Source: CAJXVY01 sp965657575
GTDB taxonomy: Bacteria > Actinomycetota > Actinomycetes > Actinomycetales > Microbacteriaceae
NCBI GenBank assembly: GCA_965657575.1
Contig: CBFHOK010000010.1
Span: 1 to 51,743 of the forward strand
DNA length: 51,743 nucleotides
Direction of reading: 5' to 3'
Below, piece by piece: positions 33,194-39,876 of this stretch. A program made the translations under genes and the position numbers. Numbering within the stretch: the first letter of the stretch is position 1; each line of letters starts with the position of its first letter. The notes beneath the pieces were generated by a model, which was given only the letters and a program-made list of their open reading frames with translations, was not told where the DNA came from and made no database searches.

Positions 33194-33745
33194 ATGTCTA
33201 ACCAAACGGAGCTTTCATCAAGACAGCTCTCCATCAACTCCCTATTAATGATTGCAATTGGTGCCACCAGCTGGTGGGCAATCACAATCATTTCCAATTA
33301 CAGCGATCTGTTCTATGACGATTACAGATATGAATTGGTAGAAGAAGACTCACCTATAAAAGGCGAGGAGCCATTCAGCTATTACGAATCAATTTATGAT
33401 CCGCAGATTGCCCCTAGCACCTATCTGACCATTGTCAGTATTTTGGTTTTTTCAATGACGGCTTTATGGGCAAGAAGAATTGCCCAGCGAGCAATTACTT
33501 TGTATGAGCCAAACAGACTCTCAAAGACAGCAGCGGTGTGGAGTTTCATATCGGTGGTGATCGCCATGCTTATGGGTGTGATCTTCACTCTTGCAACATT
33601 TATCGAGTCCCTGGCACAGTCGGAAAACGTTGACCTTACGACTAGGTTGCTCAACACCTACGTCCCAATTCTTTTGACCGCAGGAATTTTGTTGTTCGTC
33701 GTGCTGAGGGCGTTCGTGATGAAGCCGGAGGTGAAAAATGACTGA
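33194..33745 (+). CDS. Unknown four-span membrane protein
   Basis: 183 residues, not recognised. Predicted membrane segments are near 15-34, 75-93, 109-130 and 148-168. A polar, acidic extracytoplasmic loop (about 36-70, rich in D, E and Y) separates the first two. It is the leaderless first gene of a run whose members overlap or nearly touch (next start 8 nt inside this gene), so it probably works with the following membrane protein. No catalytic motif is visible. Confidence 0.75.
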   Translation: MSNQTELSSRQLSINSLLMIAIGATSWWAITIISNYSDLFYDDYRYELVEEDSPIKGEEPFSYYESIYDPQIAPSTYLTIVSILVFSMTALWARRIAQRAITLYEPNRLSKTAAVWSFISVVIAMLMGVIFTLATFIESLAQSENVDLTTRLLNTYVPILLTAGILLFVVLRAFVMKPEVKND

Positions 33746-34232
33746 GCAAAAAGCAAGAACGGCTTTGGCCTTCGGTTACGCATCCCCAATTGTTGGGATT
33801 GTTCTTGGAATCATCATTGGATTGGCAATCTTTGATATCTTCGACACCTTTGAGCAGTGGACCGGGGTGATACTCATCGCACTCCTTGGATTCTCAATTT
33901 GGTTTGGTGCAAACAAATCTGGCGAGGCGCTTGGCTTTGGTTACGGGGGTGTCCCTGGAGCAAAGGGTGCTGCGAACCTAAACAGTGTTTTAGCTATCGT
34001 TTGGATGGCTGTCAGCTACCTAGTTTCTCTATTCATGGCAATTGGTGCGATAAATAGTTTCGTGGAGAGACCTGACTATATTGGTCGCGAACCATACAAC
34101 CCCGCTGACTACACCGTCAGCTTCGACCTTGAGATCTTCATTGGTGAGTTTTTGCCAGCGGTTGTCATCGTTGCGATGGCCATGTTTGGCTTTGTTTTCC
34201 AGTTGGTTGCTACCAGCAGGGAACCTAAGTGA
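33738..34232 (+). CDS. Unknown four-span membrane protein
   Basis: 164 residues, not recognised. Membrane segments are near 12-32, 40-57, 84-106 and 134-156. A glycine-rich cytoplasmic or loop segment (GEALGFGYGGVPGAKGAANLN) lies after the second span, and an aromatic acidic loop after the third. The ATG overlaps the upstream membrane-protein gene by 8 nt and the stop overlaps the HAD gene (GTGA), indicating one operon. Confidence 0.75.
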   Translation: MTEQKARTALAFGYASPIVGIVLGIIIGLAIFDIFDTFEQWTGVILIALLGFSIWFGANKSGEALGFGYGGVPGAKGAANLNSVLAIVWMAVSYLVSLFMAIGAINSFVERPDYIGREPYNPADYTVSFDLEIFIGEFLPAVVIVAMAMFGFVFQLVATSREPK

Positions 34233-34876
34233 TCCTAGAAGGTATCCAAGCCTGCTTATTTGATAATGACGGAGTGCTTGTCGATTCCAAAGAGGCTGTT
34301 GTTAAGGCTTGGAACAAATGGGGAGACGAGGTCAAACCCGGTTTTCGCTATTCCAGCAAGCTGCATGGCAGAAGAGCTCATGACATTGTCAGAGAGACAG
34401 TCACCGAAGCTGAGTTCGCAGAGGCTGCAAAGCTGATTGATATTTACGAACTGGAAAACGCTGATCAAACCATTGCGCTTCCAGGAGCGATAGAGCTAAC
34501 TTCTTCAATCCCGGTCGGGAAATGGAATGTTTGCACCTCCGCTTATGCAGAACTTGGAAAAGCAAGGCTGTCTGCTGCAGGTATCAGCTACCCCGAGACC
34601 ATTGTCACAGCAGACGATGTTTCCAAAGGAAAACCTGATGGTGAACCCTATGAGCTTGGGGCGAAGAGACTTGGGGTTGACCCAAAAAACTGTCTGGTTT
34701 TGGAAGACGCTCTCCCAGGCATTCAGGCTGGCTGGGCAAGTGGTGCTGGATTGGTAATAGGTGTCGGCGAAGAGATTCTTGAGTTCACCGAGAAAGAAAT
34801 AGTAATTAGTGACCTCAGAGGAATTAGCTATGTCGATGGCCAGTTTCAGCTGAATGAAGAGTATAGATTGAGGTAG
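34229..34876 (+). CDS. HAD family phosphatase/phosphomutase-like hydrolase
   Basis: 215-residue haloacid dehalogenase-superfamily protein, subfamily IA. Motif I is FDNDGVLVDS (about 11-20, with asparagine in place of the usual second hydrophobic residue of FDxDG); motif III is around KGKPDGEPYELGAKRLG; motif IV is LVLEDALPGIQAG. Relatives act on sugar phosphates (beta-phosphoglucomutase, glycerol-3-phosphatase). The substrate is not determinable here. GTG start overlapping the upstream stop. Confidence 0.85.
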   Translation: MILEGIQACLFDNDGVLVDSKEAVVKAWNKWGDEVKPGFRYSSKLHGRRAHDIVRETVTEAEFAEAAKLIDIYELENADQTIALPGAIELTSSIPVGKWNVCTSAYAELGKARLSAAGISYPETIVTADDVSKGKPDGEPYELGAKRLGVDPKNCLVLEDALPGIQAGWASGAGLVIGVGEEILEFTEKEIVISDLRGISYVDGQFQLNEEYRLR

Positions 34877-34878
34877 AT

Positions 34879-35145
34879 ATGTCACAGGTTAGATATTTTG
34901 GAGCAGATTGGTGCCCAGACTGCAGAAGGTCAAAGGCACTTATGAATCAGTTCGAGGTTGAGTTTGAAGAGAACGATGTCGAACAGAGCAAGGAAATTGC
35001 AGACGAAGCCGAGAAGCTAAGTGGTAGGAAAAACATTCCGGTAATTGCCTTTGAGGACGGTGAAGTATTGGTCGAGCCAAGTGATCGACACCTTCACACA
35101 GCTTTGGTACTGCGTGGTCTGATTCCTGAGAGCCCTAGCAATTAA
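34879..35145 (+). CDS. Glutaredoxin-like protein (mycoredoxin type)
   Basis: 88 residues with a thioredoxin fold. The redox motif is WCPDC (residues 11-15), followed by RRSKALMNQF; the cis-proline is in NIPVIAF, and the DRHLHTALVLRGLI C-terminus completes the fold. Actinobacterial proteins of this size with CxxC are mycoredoxin-like and reduce mycothiol mixed disulfides, which is inferred here. It lies 2 nt after the HAD gene, with GAGGT before its ATG. Confidence 0.85.
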   Translation: MSQVRYFGADWCPDCRRSKALMNQFEVEFEENDVEQSKEIADEAEKLSGRKNIPVIAFEDGEVLVEPSDRHLHTALVLRGLIPESPSN

Positions 35146-35190
35146 TGGCTATTCCAGTTAGGCTTGTAAGGTTGTGCGCCTGGGACTCCG

Positions 35191-36840
35191 GTGTCACCCA
35201 CCGAGAAGAAATCACCCCAAATGCAAAAGACAGCAAAAACCGTGCCCGGTAAACGTAAGCCCAGGCATACGCCTGCAGGCTCAAAGGGCCGCTCAAACGA
35301 AGGCTTTAAGCCTCGTTCAAAGGATTCATCAGGCAAGCCTAAGTTCAGAGACTTCCAAGAGGGCCGCGCCCGCGATGGTCAGAAGCCAAGGTCAAGCGAA
35401 GGCTTCAAGTCTCGTTCAAACGATGGTTTCAAGCCACGCTCAAAAGATGTTCACAAGCAACGCGAAAACCGTGATCGTTCACGTGATCAAGCTTTTGATA
35501 ACGCCAGAAAGAAAAGCTCAACTGGAAAAACCTTTGATGGTGACAAGGTCCTATCAAGGTTGACCTCAACAACTGAGCTTGTCGAGTCCCACGAGACTTT
35601 CCAGTCAATGGGTCTGCACGAGAAGATTGTTACCGAGCTTGCCAAGATGGGTGCCAGTGTTCCATTCCCCATTCAGGAAGCAACAATTCCAGCTGCCATG
35701 AATGGCAGAGACATCCTGGGTCGCGGAAAAACTGGAAGTGGTAAAACCATTGCTTTCGGAGCACCTTTGATTAGCAAGTTGGCAACCATTGGATCAGTTC
35801 CAAGAATTCCTGGAACCCCAAGAGCACTTGTAATAGCACCAACCAGAGAACTAGCTGACCAGATCAACCGAACCATCGCACCGATTGCCAAATCAGTTGG
35901 CTTTTTCACCGCAACTGTTTACGGAGGTGTTCCCCAGCGCAAGCAGGAGATTGCCCTAAACCGCGGTGTTGATGTTGTTATTGCAACCCCAGGACGTCTA
36001 GAGGATCTAATCAAGCAGCGCATCATCACCCTAGATGAGGTGAAGACTGTGATTGTTGATGAGGCTGATCACATGAGTGAGCTTGGTTTCATTGAGCCTC
36101 TAAGAAGAATTCTGGATCAGTGTGAAGGTTCACAGAAACTATTGTTCTCAGCCACCTTGGATAAAGCAGTTGATTCAATTGTTCGCACTTATCTGACAAA
36201 CCCTTTCGTTTACGAGGTTCCAGGTGAAGATGAGGACACATCAAACATCTCCCACAGAGTATTGACTCTGGACCCCAAGGACCGCTCAGCTGTTTTGCAC
36301 AGACTGGTTCAGGGTGAGGGTCGCTCAATTATCTTCGTTCGCACCAGAACAACTGCGGAACGTCTGAGTGAATCGCTGACTGAAAACGGTGTCCCTGCGG
36401 CAAGGCTGCACGGAGATCTCAACCAGGCGCAGCGTAACCGCAACCTGGAGCGATTCAGTAAGGGTTCAGCAAGGGTCATGGTTGCAACCGACGTTGCTGC
36501 TCGCGGTATTCACGTGGATGATGTGAAGTTGGTAATTCAGCTTGATCTTCCCGAGGAATACAAGACCTACCTGCACCGTTCAGGAAGAACAGGTCGCGCT
36601 GGTCGTCACGGTGAAATGATTTCACTGGTGCCAACTGGACGCGAAAAGAAGGTCAGAGACCTTCTGGGCAGAGCAGAGCGTAAAGCGGAGTTTATTCAGG
36701 TTGATCCAAGGTCTGAGGTGCTAGCAGAGTTGGCTGGACCAATTGCTCCACCACCGGCAGCAACCTCATTGGACTTCGGAGATAGCCGTTTTGAGATCTT
36801 AGGTAAAAAGAGCTTGCCTAAAAGGCCTCACCGCCGCTAA
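35191..36840 (+). CDS. DEAD-box RNA helicase
   Basis: Up to 549 residues. A basic low-complexity N-terminal tail (about 1-110) holds imperfect repeats of the form EGFKPRSKD, likely for RNA binding. The helicase core has the Q-motif, Walker A GRGKTGSGKT, PTRELADQ, TPGRLEDL, the DEAD box VDEADHM, SAT, and the C-terminal IIFVRTRTTAERL and HRSGRTGRAGRHG motifs. The role is RNA unwinding in ribosome assembly or mRNA decay. The start is uncertain: GTG 35191 has only a weak GGGA upstream, and ATG 35221 is a possible alternative. A TAGGCT hexamer at 35159-35164 could be the promoter. Confidence 0.9.
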   Translation: MSPTEKKSPQMQKTAKTVPGKRKPRHTPAGSKGRSNEGFKPRSKDSSGKPKFRDFQEGRARDGQKPRSSEGFKSRSNDGFKPRSKDVHKQRENRDRSRDQAFDNARKKSSTGKTFDGDKVLSRLTSTTELVESHETFQSMGLHEKIVTELAKMGASVPFPIQEATIPAAMNGRDILGRGKTGSGKTIAFGAPLISKLATIGSVPRIPGTPRALVIAPTRELADQINRTIAPIAKSVGFFTATVYGGVPQRKQEIALNRGVDVVIATPGRLEDLIKQRIITLDEVKTVIVDEADHMSELGFIEPLRRILDQCEGSQKLLFSATLDKAVDSIVRTYLTNPFVYEVPGEDEDTSNISHRVLTLDPKDRSAVLHRLVQGEGRSIIFVRTRTTAERLSESLTENGVPAARLHGDLNQAQRNRNLERFSKGSARVMVATDVAARGIHVDDVKLVIQLDLPEEYKTYLHRSGRTGRAGRHGEMISLVPTGREKKVRDLLGRAERKAEFIQVDPRSEVLAELAGPIAPPPAATSLDFGDSRFEILGKKSLPKRPHRR

Positions 36841-36960
36841 AGTTACAGGTGACCAAAGACCGCCGGTTATGGATTTATCCATCTAAGGTTTGAAACATTC
36901 AACAACCTGCGCAGGTGACACGAGATATGCTCTGGTGCGTCTGCGCTGGAGCATTTTTTG
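36841..36960 (+). promoter_or_regulatory. L10 ribosomal protein leader with attenuator
   Basis: The 155 nt before rplJ contain a structured leader: GACCGCCGGTTATGG, the paired CCTGCGCAGG with GTGACACGAG, and then a 10-bp hairpin (36929-36938 with 36943-36952) followed by ATTTTTT. This matches the form of the L10 leader, where the L10-L12 complex binds its own mRNA; the final hairpin would be the terminator half of an attenuator. Known role of the family, applied here by resemblance. Confidence 0.8.
36929..36959 (+). terminator. Intrinsic attenuator in rplJ leader
   Basis: GCTCTGGTGC pairs with GCGCTGGAGC over 10 positions, three of them G-T, with a four-base loop, followed by T6. It sits 36 nt before the rplJ ATG, so read-through is needed for expression. 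Confidence 0.75.
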
Positions 36961-36995
36961 TTTCTCCCGACCGGCACTGAAACTAAAGGAGTGCC

Positions 36996-37502
36996 ATGGC
37001 TGACAAGGCAGCAGTGGTTGCTGAACTTACGGAGAAATTCAAAAGTTCAAATACCGTATTGCTAACCGAGTATCGCGGGCTTACCGTATCCGAGCTGAAG
37101 GAATTCCGTCGCTCAATCGGTGATCACGCAAGCTACGCCGTGGCGAAAAACACTTTGCTCTCAATTGCAGCGAAGGAAGCAGGAGTTGACCAGTTCAATG
37201 GTGAATTCGTGGGACCGAGCGCAATGGTATTCGTTCACGGTGACGCCGTAGCGGTTGCTAAGAGCATCAAGGAGTTCGCCAAGGCTCAACCTCTATTGGT
37301 TGTTCGAAGCGGCATCATGGATGGTGCACGTTTAGAAGCCAATGACATTGCGAAATTGGCCGAGCTGGAAAGCAGAGAGGTACTGTTGGCGAAGGCCGCA
37401 GGTGTCCTCAAGGCTTCTCTATTCAAGGCCGCATCAACATTCAACGCACCTCTCGCACAGTCCGCACGACTGTTTGGCGCGTTGGCACAAAAGAAGTCCT
37501 AA
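36996..37502 (+). CDS. rplJ: 50S ribosomal protein L10
   Basis: 168 residues, full length. Typical features are the N-terminal VAELTEKFKSSNTVLLTEYRGLTVSELKEFRRS and the YAVAKNTLLSIAAKEAG segment that binds 23S rRNA; the C-terminal helix carries the L7/L12 dimers. The ribosome site is AAAGGAG. It is followed 27 nt later by rplL. Confidence 0.98.
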   Translation: MADKAAVVAELTEKFKSSNTVLLTEYRGLTVSELKEFRRSIGDHASYAVAKNTLLSIAAKEAGVDQFNGEFVGPSAMVFVHGDAVAVAKSIKEFAKAQPLLVVRSGIMDGARLEANDIAKLAELESREVLLAKAAGVLKASLFKAASTFNAPLAQSARLFGALAQKKS

Positions 37503-37529
37503 AACTAAGTTCTTAAAGGAGAAACAAAA

Positions 37530-37910
37530 ATGGCAAAGATGAGCACAGAAGACCTACTCGCAGCATTCGAGGGGATGACTCTTATTGAGTTGAATGACTT
37601 TGTAAAGGCATTCGAAGACAAGTTTGAGGTAACCGCAGCAGCTCCTGTTGCAGTTGCAGCAGCTGGCGCACCTGCAGCAGCAGAGGCAGCCGAAGAGAAG
37701 GACGAGTTCGACATTTCTCTTGACGCAGTTGGCGACAACAAGATCAACGTCATCAAGGAGGTTCGTGGAATCACCGGTCTAGGACTGGGTGAAGCGAAGG
37801 CTTTGGTTGACAACGCACCAAGCATCTTGAAAGAGGCAGCGAAGAAGGAAGAGGCCGAAGAGGCCAAGGCAAAGCTGGAAGCAGCTGGAGCCACCGTTAC
37901 CCTCAAGTAA
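37530..37910 (+). CDS. rplL: 50S ribosomal protein L7/L12
   Basis: 126 residues, full length. An N-terminal dimerisation domain (STEDLLAAFEGMTLIELNDFVKAFEDKF), an alanine-rich hinge (about 36-58) and the C-terminal factor-binding domain (KINVIKEVRGITGLGLGEAKALVDNAP) are all present. It forms the ribosomal stalk that recruits translation GTPases. A terminator follows, so rpoB is not directly behind it as it is in many bacteria. Confidence 0.98.
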   Translation: MAKMSTEDLLAAFEGMTLIELNDFVKAFEDKFEVTAAAPVAVAAAGAPAAAEAAEEKDEFDISLDAVGDNKINVIKEVRGITGLGLGEAKALVDNAPSILKEAAKKEEAEEAKAKLEAAGATVTLK

Positions 37911-37927
37911 TTACTTCTACGAAATCA

Positions 37928-37951
37928 CCCCTGCTTCGGCAGGGGTTTTTT
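37928..37951. terminator. Intrinsic terminator after rplL
   Basis: CCCCTGC-TTCG-GCAGGGG followed by T6. It lies between the convergent rplL and zupT genes and terminates the rplJL transcript. Confidence 0.93.
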
Positions 37952-38778
37952 CATACCTGGAACAAAATCAGCGAAACAGCCATCACTAGGATTCCAAGAA
38001 TTACCCCATAAACACTTAGGTGACCTCGGTCAGAGTTTCTTGCTGTTGGGAGGAGGGTGTCGATGGCTAAAAAGACCATAACCCCGCCAACGCCTGCGAA
38101 TATAACTCCGAGCAGGAAGTCGCTCAGGAAGGGCGCCAGAATCAAAAACCCGATAACTGCACCAGCAGGCTCTGAAAGTCCACTGAGGAAGCTGTAGCGG
38201 AAGGCTTTGGCACGAGACTTGGTGGCGTAATAAACCGGAACTGAGACCGCAATGCCCTCTGGGATGTTGTGCATCGCAACCGCTACCGCAAGAGCAATTC
38301 CCACCGCTGGATCATCCAGCACCAACAAAAATGTCGCCAACCCTTCTGGGAAGTTGTGCATGGCTATCGCTAGGGCGGTAACTACACCGGTTCTTAGCAG
38401 GAGTTTATTTTTAGCGGCGTATTCTTTGGCCTCTTTGGATCCATCATCAAAGATCTCAACCTTGGTGTTTTCGTGAGGGTTTGCAGCCGAGGGAACCAAA
38501 TAATCCAATAAAGCCATCAGAATCATGCCACCTATCAGTGCAGCGGTGGTGATCACACTGGCTGAGACCGAATCGACTTCCTTGCCGATGTATTCGGTGG
38601 CCTTAGGAAGTATCTCAACAAAGCTCAGATAGATCATCACCCCTGCACTAAACCCAATCGACACTGCAAAGAAGGCCTTATTGGTGCTGGTGGTGAAAAA
38701 GGCAATGGCTGAACCAATACCCGTTGCCAGTCCAGCTGCCAGGGTTACTGAGAATGCAAGTACTAATTCTGGTGTCAT
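37951..38778 (-). CDS. zupT: ZIP family metal transporter ZupT
   Basis: 275-residue integral membrane protein with about eight spans that imports zinc and other divalent metals. Metal-site motifs are MHNFPEGLATF and MHNIPEGIAVS in the fourth and fifth core spans, the HNxPEG pattern of bacterial ZupT. A charged cytoplasmic loop (about 98-125) precedes them. A minus-strand TAGATT hexamer lies 8 nt before the ATG, so the leader is very short or absent. Metal specificity is not certain. Confidence 0.93.
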   Translation of the reverse strand: MTPELVLAFSVTLAAGLATGIGSAIAFFTTSTNKAFFAVSIGFSAGVMIYLSFVEILPKATEYIGKEVDSVSASVITTAALIGGMILMALLDYLVPSAANPHENTKVEIFDDGSKEAKEYAAKNKLLLRTGVVTALAIAMHNFPEGLATFLLVLDDPAVGIALAVAVAMHNIPEGIAVSVPVYYATKSRAKAFRYSFLSGLSEPAGAVIGFLILAPFLSDFLLGVIFAGVGGVMVFLAIDTLLPTARNSDRGHLSVYGVILGILVMAVSLILFQV

Positions 38779-38797
38779 TTGTGTTAAATCTAGGGCT

Positions 38798-38832
38798 AAA
38801 AAAACCGGGCAACATCCGTTACCCGGTTTTTA
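38798..38832 (-). terminator. Terminator of the nrd operon
   Basis: On the minus strand CCGGG and CCCGG arms with inner GTT/AAC pairing are followed by seven T residues. It lies 13 nt downstream of the micropeptide stop, so the peptide is inside the nrd transcript. Confidence 0.85.
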
Positions 38833-38844
38833 GTTTGCAAGCTT

Positions 38845-38892
38845 TTAGCTAGCGCCGCAGCCGCAGCTGTTTTTTCCGCATGCGCAACCCAT
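38845..38892 (-). CDS. 15-residue cysteine-rich micropeptide behind nrdF
   Basis: The peptide is MGCACGKNSCGCGAS. Its ATG lies 4 nt after a perfect AGGAGG that overlaps the nrdF stop codon, and a TAA and then the operon terminator follow. Four cysteines form two CXC pairs (C3, C5 and C10, C12) separated by four residues, the pattern of a small metal-binding or redox peptide. It ends the nrdHIEF operon, whose enzyme needs a metal cofactor and cysteine redox chemistry, so a role in metal delivery or thiol exchange is possible but unproven. I know of no named family. Confidence 0.6.
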   Translation of the reverse strand: MGCACGKNSCGCGAS

Positions 38893-38900
38893 AATTCCTC

Positions 38901-39866
38901 CTAGAAATCCCAGTCGTCGTCTGTTGTTGATTCGTGCTTACCAATCACATATGAACTACCTGACCCACTGAAGAAGTCGTGGTTTTCATCACTGGATGGT
39001 GAAAGTGAGCTGAGGATAGCTGGGCTAACATCGCTCTCATCTTTCGGGAACAGCGGATCAAAGCCAAGGTTCATCAAGGCTTTGTTTCCGTTGTAGTGCA
39101 GGAACTTCTTTACATCGGCGGTCAAGTTGATCTCGTCGTAAAGATCTGCGGTGTATTTGATTTCGTTTTCGTATAGCTCCAACAGTAGGTCGTAGGTGTA
39201 GCTCTTGAGCTCTTCCTGACGCTCAGGGCTTGCCTCGTTGTACCCCTGCTGGAATTTGTATCCGATGTAGTAACCGTGGATGGCTTCATCGCGGATAATT
39301 AGGCGAATCAGATCAGCGGTGTTTGTCAGCTTTGCTCTGGATGACCAGTGCATTGGCAGGTAGAAACCGCTGTAGAACAAGAAACTCTCTAGCAGCGTTG
39401 ATGCAACCTTGCGCTTTAGCGGGTCATCTCCACGGTAGTAACCAAGGATGATCTCAGCTTTTTTCTGAAGGTAGGGGTTATCCTCACTCCACCTAAAGGC
39501 CTCGTCAATCTCCTTTGTTGAGCAAAGGGTTGAAAACACACTTGAGTAGCTCTTTGCGTGAACGCTTTCCATAAATGCAATGTTGGTGATGACCGCTTCC
39601 TCGTGAGGGGTGCGAGCATCTGGCATCAGGCTCATAGCTCCAATGGTGCCCTGGATGGTGTCTAGCATGGTGAGGCCTGTGAAAACACGCATTGTTAGCC
39701 AACGTTCGTTTTCTCTCAGTGTTCCCCAGCTCTGAACATCGTTTGAGATGGGGACCTTCTCTGGAAGCCAGAAGTTCTGGGTAAGACGGTTCCAAACGTC
39801 TAGGTCAACTGAGTCTTCAATCTTGTTCCAGTTGACGGGGCGAGTTACTAATTGAGTCTTGTCCAT
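38901..39866 (-). CDS. nrdF: Ribonucleotide reductase class Ib, beta subunit NrdF
   Basis: 321-residue diferric/dimanganese tyrosyl-radical subunit that supplies the radical to NrdE. Metal ligands and radical tyrosine are visible: Asp in LTMLDTIQ, Glu-His-Tyr in FMESVHAKSYSS, Glu in LLESFLFYSGF, and Glu-His in RDEAIHGYY. The NrdE-contacting C-terminus ends ESTTDDDWDF. It lies 10 nt after nrdE. Class Ib enzymes normally use manganese loaded with NrdI help. Confidence 0.97.
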   Translation of the reverse strand: MDKTQLVTRPVNWNKIEDSVDLDVWNRLTQNFWLPEKVPISNDVQSWGTLRENERWLTMRVFTGLTMLDTIQGTIGAMSLMPDARTPHEEAVITNIAFMESVHAKSYSSVFSTLCSTKEIDEAFRWSEDNPYLQKKAEIILGYYRGDDPLKRKVASTLLESFLFYSGFYLPMHWSSRAKLTNTADLIRLIIRDEAIHGYYIGYKFQQGYNEASPERQEELKSYTYDLLLELYENEIKYTADLYDEINLTADVKKFLHYNGNKALMNLGFDPLFPKDESDVSPAILSSLSPSSDENHDFFSGSGSSYVIGKHESTTDDDWDF

Positions 39867-39876
39867 TTTGATTTCC

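Noticed and set aside
37505..37906. Minus-strand alanine/serine-rich frame opposite rplL
   Set aside because: A mirror of the repetitive Ala/Glu codons of L7/L12; typical shadow frame.
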